Source of the DNA: Photobacterium kishitanii
Lineage (GTDB): Bacteria > Pseudomonadota > Gammaproteobacteria > Enterobacterales > Vibrionaceae
Direction: 5' to 3'
NCBI RefSeq assembly: GCF_003026355.1
Contig: NZ_PYON01000003.1
Location: forward strand, 62,001-126,000
Length of the DNA stretch: 64,000 nucleotides
Of the stretch, positions 56,027 through 64,000 are shown one piece after another. A program made the position numbers and the translations under genes. The notes beneath the pieces were generated by a model. The model did no database searches. It worked only from the letters and a program-made list of their open reading frames with translations, and was not told the DNA's origin. How positions within the stretch are numbered: the stretch's first letter is position 1; every line of letters begins with the position of its first letter.

Positions 56027-56443
56027 ATGGAAAAGTTCGCAATGGGTAAAGGGCAATTATTTCTAAGTACATTATTGAGCCCATTAGCAATGGCTGATTG
56101 GTTGCTGGATGTAAGCTTTGAAATGCATAGTGCTTGTCGCCTACGCCAAATGGTAAATACATCATTGTCATTATTACCTGGCGAAGAAACCATTTTTTTT
56201 GAAGGCTTAAGCCAAGATAATCATCATTCATACCGTGAAGTGGTTGGTAGCGCACAATTGTTAGATGTTTCAGCAGATAGCGTGAGCATTGCATTTCAAG
56301 TACAAGAGCGATTAGATGATGGCGGTTGGCGGACGATTCTGGCACAAACGTTATCGACAGGATTAAATATGCCGATGCTATTTGAATCAGGTGAGCCTAG
56401 CTGTGAACATGTAAAATTACAGGTTGAGGTGATGACTGCATAA
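56027..56443 (+). CDS. Unknown protein with putative signal peptide
   Basis: A 138-residue protein that I do not recognise. The N-terminus, a basic start followed by GQLFLSTLLSPLAMA, looks like a signal peptide cleaved before DWLLDV, although the hydrophobic part is short. Two cysteines (near 37 and 130) could form a disulfide in the periplasm. The body is beta-rich, with repeated short hydrophobic strands. AGAGGTAG lies ahead of the ATG. It probably shares an operon with the DUF2919 gene and ends at a terminator. Confidence 0.7.
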   Translation: MEKFAMGKGQLFLSTLLSPLAMADWLLDVSFEMHSACRLRQMVNTSLSLLPGEETIFFEGLSQDNHHSYREVVGSAQLLDVSADSVSIAFQVQERLDDGGWRTILAQTLSTGLNMPMLFESGEPSCEHVKLQVEVMTA

Positions 56444-56476
56444 GTTGTTAGCTATCTTAATGTATTATCAGACCAT

Positions 56477-56507
56477 AAACGCGACTATTTATAGTGGCGT
56501 TTTTTTA
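56477..56507 (+). terminator. Terminator after the 56027-56443 gene
   Basis: A 9-bp stem with one mismatch (56477-56485 with 56494-56502) and seven T residues. Confidence 0.7.
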
Positions 56508-56655
56508 TGGGTGTATTTTATGACAACAGTAACCCAAGATTGTCGCTGAGAGACGTAAGCCTATTATTGAGTCTATGGTATTAAATTGAAGGATCACGGT
56601 GTGTCTGAGCCTTTGAGGCTTGTTTATGTAAGCTTAAATGAATTTTATTAGACAT

Positions 56656-56685
56656 AAAAAAACGCAGCTAAAAAGCTGCGTTTTT
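56656..56685 (-). terminator. Terminator after crr
   Basis: A 12-bp stem (56658-56669 with 56674-56685, loop AAAA) with T runs on both strands, 19 bases past the crr stop. Confidence 0.85.
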
Positions 56686-56703
56686 ATTAAGATATCAACA
56701 ATC

Positions 56704-57213
56704 TTATTTCTTGATGCGTAGTACTGGTGTTTCACCAACGTTTACAGCACCAGATAGCTTGATCAACTCTTTGATCTCATCCATGTTAGAGATAACTACA
56801 GGCGTCAATGTTGACTTAGCTTTCTCTTCTAGGATTGCAAGATCGAATTCGATGATAGTGTCGCCAACTTTAACAGTTTGGCCTTCTTCAGCGATGCGAG
56901 TAAAACCTTCGCCTTTAAGTTCAACAGTATCAATACCGAAGTGAACAAAAAGCTCGATGCCATCGTCAGACTCAATAGAGAAAGCGTGGTTAGTTTCGAA
57001 AATCTTACCAATAGTACCGTTTACTGGTGCAACCATTTTGTTGCCAGTTGGTTTGATAGCAATACCGTCACCAACAATTTTTTCAGCAAATACTACATCA
57101 GGCACATCTTCGATGTTAACGATTTCACCAGAAAGAGGTGCGATAATTTCAATTGCACCAGCTTCGCTGCTGTCGTCAGAAACCATTTTCTTTAATTTGT
57201 CAAACAGACCCAT
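56704..57213 (-). CDS. crr: PTS glucose-specific enzyme IIA (IIA-Glc, Crr)
   Basis: Cytoplasmic phosphocarrier and regulator of carbon catabolite control: it passes phosphate from HPr to sugar permeases and, by phosphorylation state, controls adenylate cyclase and inducer exclusion. The 169-residue protein equals E. coli in length. Active-site H91 ([17 protein letters not shown]) and supporting H76 (ETNHAFS) are present. It begins [14 protein letters not shown] with the amphipathic membrane-binding end. It is the third gene of ptsHI-crr, 43 bases after ptsI. Confidence 0.98.
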   Translation of the reverse strand: MGLFDKLKKMVSDDSSEAGAIEIIAPLSGEIVNIEDVPDVVFAEKIVGDGIAIKPTGNKMVAPVNGTIGKIFETNHAFSIESDDGIELFVHFGIDTVELKGEGFTRIAEEGQTVKVGDTIIEFDLAILEEKAKSTLTPVVISNMDEIKELIKLSGAVNVGETPVLRIKK

Positions 57214-57256
57214 ATCGTTGCTCCTAAGCGTTGTTATTTTATCTGCTGCTATATTA

Positions 57257-58981
57257 TTAGCAGATGGTCTTTTCTGCGATGAATTTTTCTACGTGCTCTT
57301 CAATCTCAGCTGCAGTAGGAAGAGTCAATGCATGCTCTGCCATTGCTTTAACGTCAGCAAAGTTAGCATTACGGATAACTTTCTTAACGCGAGGGATAGA
57401 AATTGCACTCATGCTGAACTCGTCAAGACCCATACCTAATAGCAGTAGGGTAGCACGTTCGTCGCCAGCAAGCTCGCCACACATACCTGTCCACTTACCT
57501 TCAGCGTGAGAAGCATCGATAACTTGCTTGATCACAGTAAGTACAGCAGGAGATAGCGGATTGTAGAGATGAGAAATAAGCTCATTACCACGGTCAACTG
57601 CTAGAGTATACTGGGTTAAATCGTTGGTACCAATACTAAAGAAAGAAACTTCTTTAGCTAAATGGTGCGCAATCGCTGCTGCTGCTGGTGTTTCAACCAT
57701 AACACCGATTTCGATGTTAGCGTCAAATGCCAAGCCTTCAGCCGTTAATTCAAGCTTAAACTCTTCAATTGCTGCTTTTAATGTACGTACTTCTTCAACC
57801 GAAATAATCATCGGGAACATGATACGAACTTTACCGTGAGCTGATGCTCGCAGAATAGCACGGAATTGGTCACGAAGAATTTCAGGACGATCTAGGCTGA
57901 TACGAATTGCACGCCAACCCAAGAATGGGTTCATTTCTTTAGGAAGATCTAAGTAAGGTAGATCTTTATCACCACCGATATCCATAGTACGGATAATCAC
58001 TGGCTCGCCATGCATTGCTTCTGCAACTTCTTTGTATGCTTGGTACTGTTCTTCTTCTGTAGGCAGAGAATCACGGTCCATAAACAAGAATTCAGTACGG
58101 TATAGACCAACGCCTTCACCGCCATTACGATTAACGCCGTTACAGTCTTTAACTGTACCGACATTACCGCATACTTCAACTTGCTTACCATCAAGTGTAA
58201 TAGCAGGAAGATCTTTTAGCTTTGCTAATTCTTCTTGCTCTGCTTTATCAGCATCACGGATAGCTTTAAATTTGTTTAGTTCATCTTCAGTCGGGTTGAT
58301 AATAACCTGATTATTGATTGCATCAAGAATCAGCATATCGCCGCTCTTAACTTGAGATGTAACTGTATTCGTTCCTACAATAGCAGGAATTTCTAGTGAA
58401 CGTGCCATGATAGAGGTGTGTGAAGTACGACCACCGATATCAGTAATAAAGCCAAGAACGAACTCTAGATTAATTTGTGCAGTTTCTGAAGGTGTTAGGT
58501 CGTTAGCGACCAAAATCACTTGCTCATTAATTGCACTTAAATTGATAACATTAATGCCTAATGCATTCTTAACAAAACGGCTACCGATATCACGAATATC
58601 ACTTGCACGTTCTTTTAAGTATTCGTCATCTAAAGATTCAAGCGTTTGTGCTTGTTCTTCAATAACTGAATAAATGGCAAAGTCAGCAGACATTTTATCT
58701 TTAATAAGGGCTATAATTTCTTCTTCTAGCTCCTCATCTTCAAGCAACATGATGTGGCCTTCAAAGATCGCTTCTTTCTCTTCACCAAACGTTACACGTG
58801 CTTTTTCTTTGATTACTTCAAGTTGCTCTGCAGATTTCTTTCGAGCATCGAAGAAACGTTGAATTTCGTTATCAATCTGGTCTGCAGCGATTGGAGTTTT
58901 GTTTAAAACAACCTCTTCTTCTTGCAGCAGTAGTGCTTTAGCAAAAGCAATACCTGGAGATGCCAAGATACCTGAAATCAT
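57257..58981 (-). CDS. ptsI: PTS enzyme I (PtsI)
   Basis: Phosphoenolpyruvate-dependent phosphotransferase that starts the sugar PTS by phosphorylating HPr. The 574-residue protein begins [19 protein letters not shown]. The phospho-histidine is H188 ([13 protein letters not shown]), the PEP-binding region has [19 protein letters not shown] [17 protein letters not shown] near 287, and the catalytic C-terminal loop [17 protein letters not shown] is near 451, followed by GMCGELAGD near 501. It lies between ptsH (55 bases upstream) and crr. Confidence 0.98.
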   Translation of the reverse strand: MISGILASPGIAFAKALLLQEEEVVLNKTPIAADQIDNEIQRFFDARKKSAEQLEVIKEKARVTFGEEKEAIFEGHIMLLEDEELEEEIIALIKDKMSADFAIYSVIEEQAQTLESLDDEYLKERASDIRDIGSRFVKNALGINVINLSAINEQVILVANDLTPSETAQINLEFVLGFITDIGGRTSHTSIMARSLEIPAIVGTNTVTSQVKSGDMLILDAINNQVIINPTEDELNKFKAIRDADKAEQEELAKLKDLPAITLDGKQVEVCGNVGTVKDCNGVNRNGGEGVGLYRTEFLFMDRDSLPTEEEQYQAYKEVAEAMHGEPVIIRTMDIGGDKDLPYLDLPKEMNPFLGWRAIRISLDRPEILRDQFRAILRASAHGKVRIMFPMIISVEEVRTLKAAIEEFKLELTAEGLAFDANIEIGVMVETPAAAAIAHHLAKEVSFFSIGTNDLTQYTLAVDRGNELISHLYNPLSPAVLTVIKQVIDASHAEGKWTGMCGELAGDERATLLLLGMGLDEFSMSAISIPRVKKVIRNANFADVKAMAEHALTLPTAAEIEEHVEKFIAEKTIC

Positions 58982-59036
58982 AGCCTTACCTTAATTTGTT
59001 CTATAAAAACTAGGGATTTAACGAATAAATTGCGAA

Positions 59037-59294
59037 TTAGTGCAGTGTATCCATTAGAGCAACAAGGTGGTCTACTGCTTCTTGAGCTTGTGCGCCTTCA
59101 GCAGAAATTGTTACTAGTGTACCTTTTACTAAGCCTAGAGTTTGTAGTTTGAATAGGCTCTTCGCGCTTGCGCTTTTACCGTTAGAAGTAACAGTAATGT
59201 CAGCGTCGAATGTTTTCGCTTCTTTAACGAATTGAGCTGCTGGACGAGTGTGTAAACCATTTTCTGCTGTGATTTCAACTTGCTTCTGATACAT
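59037..59294 (-). CDS. ptsH: Phosphocarrier protein HPr (PtsH)
   Basis: Small carrier that relays phosphate from enzyme I to the IIA proteins. The 85-residue protein has the phospho-histidine H15 ([10 protein letters not shown]) and S46 ([11 protein letters not shown]), and the usual length. AAATCGGGGTGAAAT precedes the ATG. It is the first gene of ptsHI-crr. In E. coli this promoter is CRP-controlled; here only a partial CRP-like site (TGTGATTATAAATCTC, 59356-59371) is visible upstream. Confidence 0.98.
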   Translation of the reverse strand: MYQKQVEITAENGLHTRPAAQFVKEAKTFDADITVTSNGKSASAKSLFKLQTLGLVKGTLVTISAEGAQAQEAVDHLVALMDTLH

Positions 59295-59551
59295 ATTTCA
59301 CCCCGATTTAGATATAGTCGTTATATTAATAGTTTGCTTTATGAGCTATAACCTATGTGATTATAAATCTCAGCATATTATTCAAGCAGTATAAACTACC
59401 TAATAATATGGTGTCTTAGCTTTAATCCAAGTCAAAGTTTTATGAGAAACTTTTTTGGTATTAATCAAAATTGACTAATAGTTGTCCTTTTATTTTGATG
59501 CTAAAAATAAAGCGCATCAGCTTTATAGTAAAGCTGGGAATAAAATGCAAC
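59295..59551 (-). other. ptsH upstream region
   Basis: 257 AT-rich bases (319 to the cysK stop). A half-conserved CRP-like sequence is at 59356-59371. No gene or RNA recognised. Confidence 0.4.
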
Positions 59552-59577
59552 AAAAAAGCCCACAAAGGGCCTTTTTG
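59552..59577 (-). terminator. Terminator after cysK
   Basis: On the minus strand GGCCC-TTTGT-GGGC with a run of six T residues; it has one bulge. Confidence 0.68.
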
Positions 59578-59613
59578 AGTGTGGATATTCCTATCTAACA
59601 TCGCAAAATGTGA

Positions 59614-60582
59614 TCACTGTTGGGTTTCTTTTTCTGTAAAGATACCAGCGAAAAGTGCGGTTGATAAGTAGCGTTCACCCGAACTGGGTAAAATTACCAC
59701 GATATTTTTATCCGCAAATTCTGGTCGAGCAGCAATGTTATTGGCAGCAACAACAGCAGCTCCTGATGAAATTCCAGCCAATATACCTTCTTCATCCATT
59801 AAACGACGCGCCATTTCAATCGCATCATCAGAGCTGACTTGCTCAATTTCATCGATAAGGGCTAAATCAAGGTTGCCTGGAATGAAGCCAGCACCGATAC
59901 CTTGAATTTTATGTGGTGCAGGTTGAACTGTATTACCATTTACGGTTTGAGTGATCACTGGGGATTCTGCGGGCTCTACTGCAACGACAGTAATTGCTTT
60001 ACCTTGTTGTTGTTTAATATAACGGCTGACCCCTGTAATTGTACCACCTGTGCCAACACCCGAAACGAAAACATCAATTTCACCATCGGTTGCATCCCAG
60101 ATTTCAGGCCCGGTAGTTTGTTCGTGAATAGCGGGGTTCGCAGGGTTATTAAATTGTTGTAGTAGTAGATATTTACTAGGGTTTGAGTTGACTATTTCTT
60201 CGGCTTTATCAATCGCACCTTTCATGCCTTTAGCCGCTTCAGTTAGAACAAGGTTTGCCCCAAGAGCTTTTAATAATTTACGGCGTTCAAGACTCATACT
60301 TTCTGGCATGGTTAGCGTTAGTTTATAACCACGAGCAGCAGCAACAAAAGCAAGAGCAATACCTGTATTACCACTGGTTGGTTCTACAAGTTCAATCCCT
60401 TCTTTCAATAGGCCATTTTTTTCTGCTTCCCATACCATGTTGGCGCCGATACGACATTTAACACTGAAACTTGGATTACGTGCTTCAATTTTTGCAAGCA
60501 CCTTACCATTACTGACACGATTAAGGCGTACCAGCGGGGTGTTACCAATAGTGAGAGAGTTATCTTTGTATATTTTGCTCAT
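59614..60582 (-). CDS. cysK: Cysteine synthase A / O-acetylserine sulfhydrylase (CysK)
   Basis: PLP enzyme that makes cysteine from O-acetylserine and sulfide. The 322-residue protein begins [23 protein letters not shown] lysine K42 is in [11 protein letters not shown], the substrate loop [19 protein letters not shown] is near 68, the phosphate-binding [16 protein letters not shown] near 175 and the SSGAA motif ([10 protein letters not shown]) near 270. All features favour CysK over CysM. cysZ lies upstream on the same strand, separated by a terminator. Confidence 0.97.
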   Translation of the reverse strand: MSKIYKDNSLTIGNTPLVRLNRVSNGKVLAKIEARNPSFSVKCRIGANMVWEAEKNGLLKEGIELVEPTSGNTGIALAFVAAARGYKLTLTMPESMSLERRKLLKALGANLVLTEAAKGMKGAIDKAEEIVNSNPSKYLLLQQFNNPANPAIHEQTTGPEIWDATDGEIDVFVSGVGTGGTITGVSRYIKQQQGKAITVVAVEPAESPVITQTVNGNTVQPAPHKIQGIGAGFIPGNLDLALIDEIEQVSSDDAIEMARRLMDEEGILAGISSGAAVVAANNIAARPEFADKNIVVILPSSGERYLSTALFAGIFTEKETQQ

Positions 60583-60774
60583 ACTTCGTTCCTTCGTGAC
60601 AAATTAGACTCAATGTTGAATAGATTAAGCATATACCTGTCTCGATATTTGCAAAGTAATTAATGGTTATATCTTATTGTTATTATGTGATAGTTGCTAC
60701 TATTATTAATTAATTGTAGCTAAAAGGTTGCGTAAAGTTGTTGTCGAGGTGGGATTTATTTGTGGTGGATAAAA

Positions 60775-60810
60775 AAGAAAAGGCCAATAGCACTATAGCT
60801 ATTGGCCTTA
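60775..60810 (-). terminator. Terminator after cysZ
   Basis: A 12-bp perfect stem (60780-60791 with 60798-60809, loop ACTATA); on the minus strand it is followed by TTTCTTTTTT. Confidence 0.82.
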
Positions 60811-60829
60811 ATTTAAAACTTAATTGCGC

Positions 60830-61591
60830 TTAATAACGTTTAAATTGGGTGCGATAATGATCCACCCACATTGCTGTTGCTCCACAAACGGCAACGGGCA
60901 TTACAAATAAGTTAATAATAGGCACCATAGTTAGTAACATCACAACGGCACCAAAACTTAATGCTTGACCTCGTTTTTGTTTAAGGGCGTCTCGCATATC
61001 AGGAAAAGGCACTTTATGATTATCAAAAGGGTAATCAACATATTGAATTGTCATCATCCAAGCGTTGAATAAGAACCATAGTACTGGCGCAACAGTTTGG
61101 CCAATAGCTGGAATCCACATTAAAATGAGTAATCCAATCGCTTTAGGTAGATAATACTTAAGCTTGGTCCATTCTCGACCCATGGTTCGAGGCAGATCTT
61201 TTAATAATGCTTTGAAACTATCATCTGGTGGCGTTTGTCCGGTGAGTTTCGCTTCAAGGTATTCAGCTAATAATCCATTAAATGGTGCTGCAATCCAGTT
61301 AGCAATTGTACTAAAGAAGTATGAAAATGAAACTAAAGCAGCAATAGCCAGTAGTGGCCATAAGATATAGGAAAGCCATTCCAGCCAGCTAGGTAAATAG
61401 CTTAACCAATGATCAATCCAGCCGCTCAAATGGCTTAATAATGTCGCAAAAGCGCTACCGAGTAATACAATATTTATCAGTAGCGGGATGAGAACAAAAC
61501 GGCGCGTACCTGGTTGAGACGCAAGCTGCAGGCCTTGAAAAAAATAACCAGCACCACTGGTTGCTGGTTTAATATTATGCTGTTGTGGCAT
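60830..61591 (-). CDS. cysZ: Sulfate transporter CysZ
   Basis: Inner-membrane sulfate permease supplying sulfate for cysteine synthesis. The 253-residue protein has the family block [20 protein letters not shown] near residue 13, membrane segments near 36-55, 67-92 and 145-170, and a second re-entrant region near 205-235. [12 protein letters not shown] near 107 and [14 protein letters not shown] near 182 are CysZ-typical. Adjacent cysK supports the assignment. It is divergent from zipA, as in E. coli. Confidence 0.95.
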   Translation of the reverse strand: MPQQHNIKPATSGAGYFFQGLQLASQPGTRRFVLIPLLINIVLLGSAFATLLSHLSGWIDHWLSYLPSWLEWLSYILWPLLAIAALVSFSYFFSTIANWIAAPFNGLLAEYLEAKLTGQTPPDDSFKALLKDLPRTMGREWTKLKYYLPKAIGLLILMWIPAIGQTVAPVLWFLFNAWMMTIQYVDYPFDNHKVPFPDMRDALKQKRGQALSFGAVVMLLTMVPIINLFVMPVAVCGATAMWVDHYRTQFKRY

Positions 61592-61942
61592 TTCTTTCTC
61601 CTGAACAAGTATTTTTTAGCGATTTACTGTTCATTTGTTTAGATTTCTTTATGAATGTTAATAGCCGAGGTAGGATGGAATCAACCAACAAAATTGTTGT
61701 CACTACTTTGACGATAAAATAAAAATGATGAGTAACAATACAAAAATGATTTAAATTTGTACAAAAATTACTAAGCTTACACTATCTTGATGGAATCTCG
61801 ATATTCATCTTCTCATTGTCAAGTGAGTTTTGGTACAGTAAGTCATTCGGTGAGAAATTCTAACTAGATACTAAGTTTCCTAGTAGATTTTTTTCTATTA
61901 TTAACCCCGTAAAGGGACAACGAGTTAATTTAGAGTATTCAT
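61592..61942. other. cysZ-zipA divergent region
   Basis: 351 AT-rich bases with the promoters of both genes. No convincing promoter, CysB site or small gene could be read. Confidence 0.4.
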
Positions 61943-63376
61943 ATGCAGGAATTGCGTCTGGTTCTTATTATTGTTGGTGCGTTAGCAATTGCAGCGCTTC
62001 TTTTTCATGGTCTATGGACGAGTAGAAAAGAAAAGCCAGCTAAATTTGGTGAGAAACCACTAAGTAAAATAGATGAAGCAAATCTTGATAGTCAAGATAT
62101 TGCCCAAGAGAGTGTTAGTGACGTCCGTGTTGTGAATAATGCACCGGAAGTGACAGAAACTAAGTCAAATCAACCTGACGCTACTGAAACTAAATCAGCT
62201 TCTAAGCGTAAAGAGCCTGGTTTTAGTTTTGGTGAACGTCCTCAACATGATCCTTTATTGGGTGAAACAGCTCCTCAAAGTGTAACCTCGATGCCGAAAG
62301 TTACAACTCATGAGCGTATTGAGCCACAAATGCACATTGGAGCTGCGCCTCAATCAACAGTAGCAGTTCAACCAGCCGTTGCAGCTCAACCAGCCGTTGC
62401 AGCTCAACCAACAGTTGCCGCTCAACCAGCCGTTGTCGCTCAACCAGCCGTTGCCGCTCAACCAGCCGTTGCCGCTCAACCAGCCGTTGCCGCTCAACCA
62501 GCCGTTGCCGCTCAACCCGCCGTTGCCGCTCAACCAGCCGTTGCCGCTCAACCCGCCGTTGCCGCTCAACCCGCCGTTGCCGCTCAACCAGCCGTTGCCG
62601 CTCAACCAACCGTTGCCGCTCAACCAGCCGTTGCCGCTCAACCAGCCGTTGCCGCTCAACCAGACGTTGCAGCACAACCAGCCGTTGCAGCACAACCAGC
62701 CGTTGCAGCACAACCAGCCGTTGCAGCACAACCAGCCGTTGCAGCACAACCAGCCATTGCCGCTCAGCCAACTGTTGCAGCTGAAACTGTTACAATTCCA
62801 ACTCCTATTTTTACGCCTGTCATTGAAGATGAGAAGTCGCAAGAACGTGCTGTTGAGAATGTTGTAACTGAAGCTGTTATAACAAAAACACCTGAGCCTG
62901 AAATTACACCAGAACCAGAACAGATCCCTGAACCTGAAGTATTACCTGAACCAGAGCCGCTACCACCAAGCTATTTGTCTGTTTGTGTGCATGCGCGTAA
63001 AGGTAAGGTATTGCGCGGGCCATCATTATTTGCATGTTTAGAGCGTAATGGTTTGATTTTTGGTGAAAACTCAGTTTTCCATCGTCATGCTGATTTAGCG
63101 GGTACTGAACCTGTGATTTTTTCTGTAACTAATTTGCTTAATCCTGGTACGTTTCCTGAAACTAATTACCAGCATTTTGAAACGCCAGGCATTGGCTTCT
63201 TCTTAATGTTGCCATGTTATGGTAAAGCGTCGAGTAACTTTAATATGATGTTACAAACCGCACAGCAAATTGCCGATCAATTGAATGCAGATGTGATGGA
63301 CCAAGATCGTGTCATGATCACACCGAACCGCATTGCAGCATATCGAGAAAAATCAGTAAAATATAATCAATGTTAA
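61943..63376 (+). CDS. zipA: Cell division protein ZipA with a long AAQPAV repeat linker
   Basis: Membrane anchor that tethers FtsZ filaments to the inner membrane during division. The 477-residue protein has an N-terminal membrane helix (about residues 4-23, LVLIIVGALAIAALLFHGLW), a charged region, a long Pro/Gln/Ala linker, a Pro/Glu stretch (about 305-333) and the C-terminal FtsZ-binding domain (about 338-465, starting YLSVCVHARKGKVL). Residues 143-280 consist of 23 copies of a six-residue unit (AAQPAV), much longer than in enterics (E. coli ZipA is 328 residues). The cysZ-zipA-ligA order is conserved. Confidence 0.95.
   Translation: MQELRLVLIIVGALAIAALLFHGLWTSRKEKPAKFGEKPLSKIDEANLDSQDIAQESVSDVRVVNNAPEVTETKSNQPDATETKSASKRKEPGFSFGERPQHDPLLGETAPQSVTSMPKVTTHERIEPQMHIGAAPQSTVAVQPAVAAQPAVAAQPTVAAQPAVVAQPAVAAQPAVAAQPAVAAQPAVAAQPAVAAQPAVAAQPAVAAQPAVAAQPAVAAQPTVAAQPAVAAQPAVAAQPDVAAQPAVAAQPAVAAQPAVAAQPAVAAQPAIAAQPTVAAETVTIPTPIFTPVIEDEKSQERAVENVVTEAVITKTPEPEITPEPEQIPEPEVLPEPEPLPPSYLSVCVHARKGKVLRGPSLFACLERNGLIFGENSVFHRHADLAGTEPVIFSVTNLLNPGTFPETNYQHFETPGIGFFLMLPCYGKASSNFNMMLQTAQQIADQLNADVMDQDRVMITPNRIAAYREKSVKYNQC
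62369..62782 (+). repeat. 23-copy 18-bp tandem repeat inside zipA
   Basis: Consensus CAACCAGCCGTTGCCGCT, read as QPAVAA. All copies are 18 bp, so the frame is kept. Copies about 4-16 use GCCGCT before CAA and copies about 18-22 use GCAGCA, showing two blocks that expanded separately. A few units have A-to-T, A-to-D or V-to-I changes. Confidence 0.95.
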
Positions 63377-63401
63377 TCAAATAAATTATTATTACTGATT
63401 G

Positions 63402-63434
63402 AAATTCAGGCTCCCTCGGGAGCCTGAATTTTAT
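63402..63434 (+). terminator. Terminator after zipA
   Basis: A long stem (63402-63415 with 63418-63431, tip open) with T residues; ligA begins 83 bases further. Confidence 0.8.
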
Positions 63435-63465
63435 TGTATCTATTGTTATAACCGTAATGATTTGA

Positions 63466-64000
<535 letters not shown>

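Noticed and set aside
57264..58862. Several plus-strand frames of 60-92 codons opposite ptsI
   Set aside because: Serine-rich shadow translations of a highly conserved gene; none has a promoter or binding site.
62369..62782. Possible CRISPR array
   Set aside because: The repeats are contiguous 18-bp coding units without unique spacers and lie in the zipA frame.
62301..62867. Long open frames on both strands and in a second plus frame across the zipA repeat (156-162 codons each)
   Set aside because: They result from an 18-bp repeat without stop codons in any frame; products are pure low-complexity (such as LVERQR) and zipA itself explains the region.

Overview
The window is 64 kb of ordinary, densely coded chromosome from a gammaproteobacterium of the family Vibrionaceae. 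The indicators are a sodium-driven flagellar stator (PomA/PomB), an OmpK-type outer-membrane channel, Na+-NQR with ApbE and NqrM, Crl, FrsA, ZipA and a napFDABC operon followed by the tiny TIGR02808-type protein. The AT-rich codon use and gene neighbourhood suggest Photobacterium or a close relative, but the genus is inference. I see no rRNA, tRNA, CRISPR array, prophage or insertion sequence.

Layout. 0-3.4 kb: a small membrane protein, glnB, a YitT-type membrane protein (minus) and glyA behind a PurR box. 3.5-9.7 kb: nrdR-ribD-ribE-ribBA-ribH-nusB-thiL-pgpA, a riboflavin/thiamin/phospholipid gene string with tight spacing. 9.7-12.8 kb (minus): xseB-ispA-dxs (isoprenoid precursors). 12.9-16.5 kb: pomAB behind a sigma-28-type promoter, then thiI. 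16.5-23.7 kb (minus): panE-yajL, ompK, ampG, and rlmG / yajG-like / ppiA / unknown. 23.8-32 kb: bolA, nqrABCDEF, apbE, nqrM. 32-36 kb: a double-receiver GGDEF protein (minus), dinB, pepD (minus). 36.4-36.9 kb: a stand-alone transcription unit with its own promoter and terminator that encodes a 29-residue peptide; I think it is a homologue of the dual-function RNA VcdRP. 37-44 kb: purine permease (PurR box), gpt, frsA, crl, proBA. 44-46.4 kb (minus): yffB-dapE, and a DUF2897 protein with a NUDIX hydrolase. 46.6-54.3 kb: a small winged-helix protein, narP-narQ (minus) divergent from napFDABC plus a 45-residue membrane protein, sharing a regulatory region with an FNR-like site and three NarP-type heptamers. 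54.3-56.5 kb: four small conserved or unknown genes. 56.7-61.6 kb (minus): cysZ, cysK, ptsH-ptsI-crr. 61.9-64 kb: zipA with a 23-copy 18-bp repeat, and the start of ligA, cut by the window edge.

Functional links. The NarQ/NarP pair probably senses nitrate and controls the adjacent nap operon, whose NapC takes electrons from quinol. The nqr operon carries the flavin transferase (ApbE) and iron-site maturation factor (NqrM) its enzyme needs, and makes the sodium gradient that PomAB uses. PTS genes (ptsHI-crr), FrsA (named as a IIA-Glc partner in enterics and vibrios) and the putative VcdRP RNA all concern carbon flux. PurR boxes precede both glyA and the purine permease.

The most interesting items are the putative VcdRP unit, a hairpin that buries the ribosome binding site of an unknown gene (21262-21300), the ZipA repeat, the three-heptamer nap/nar control region, and a small minus-strand frame between pomB and thiI. 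All family names come from reading the translated sequences against remembered family features; no database search was run.
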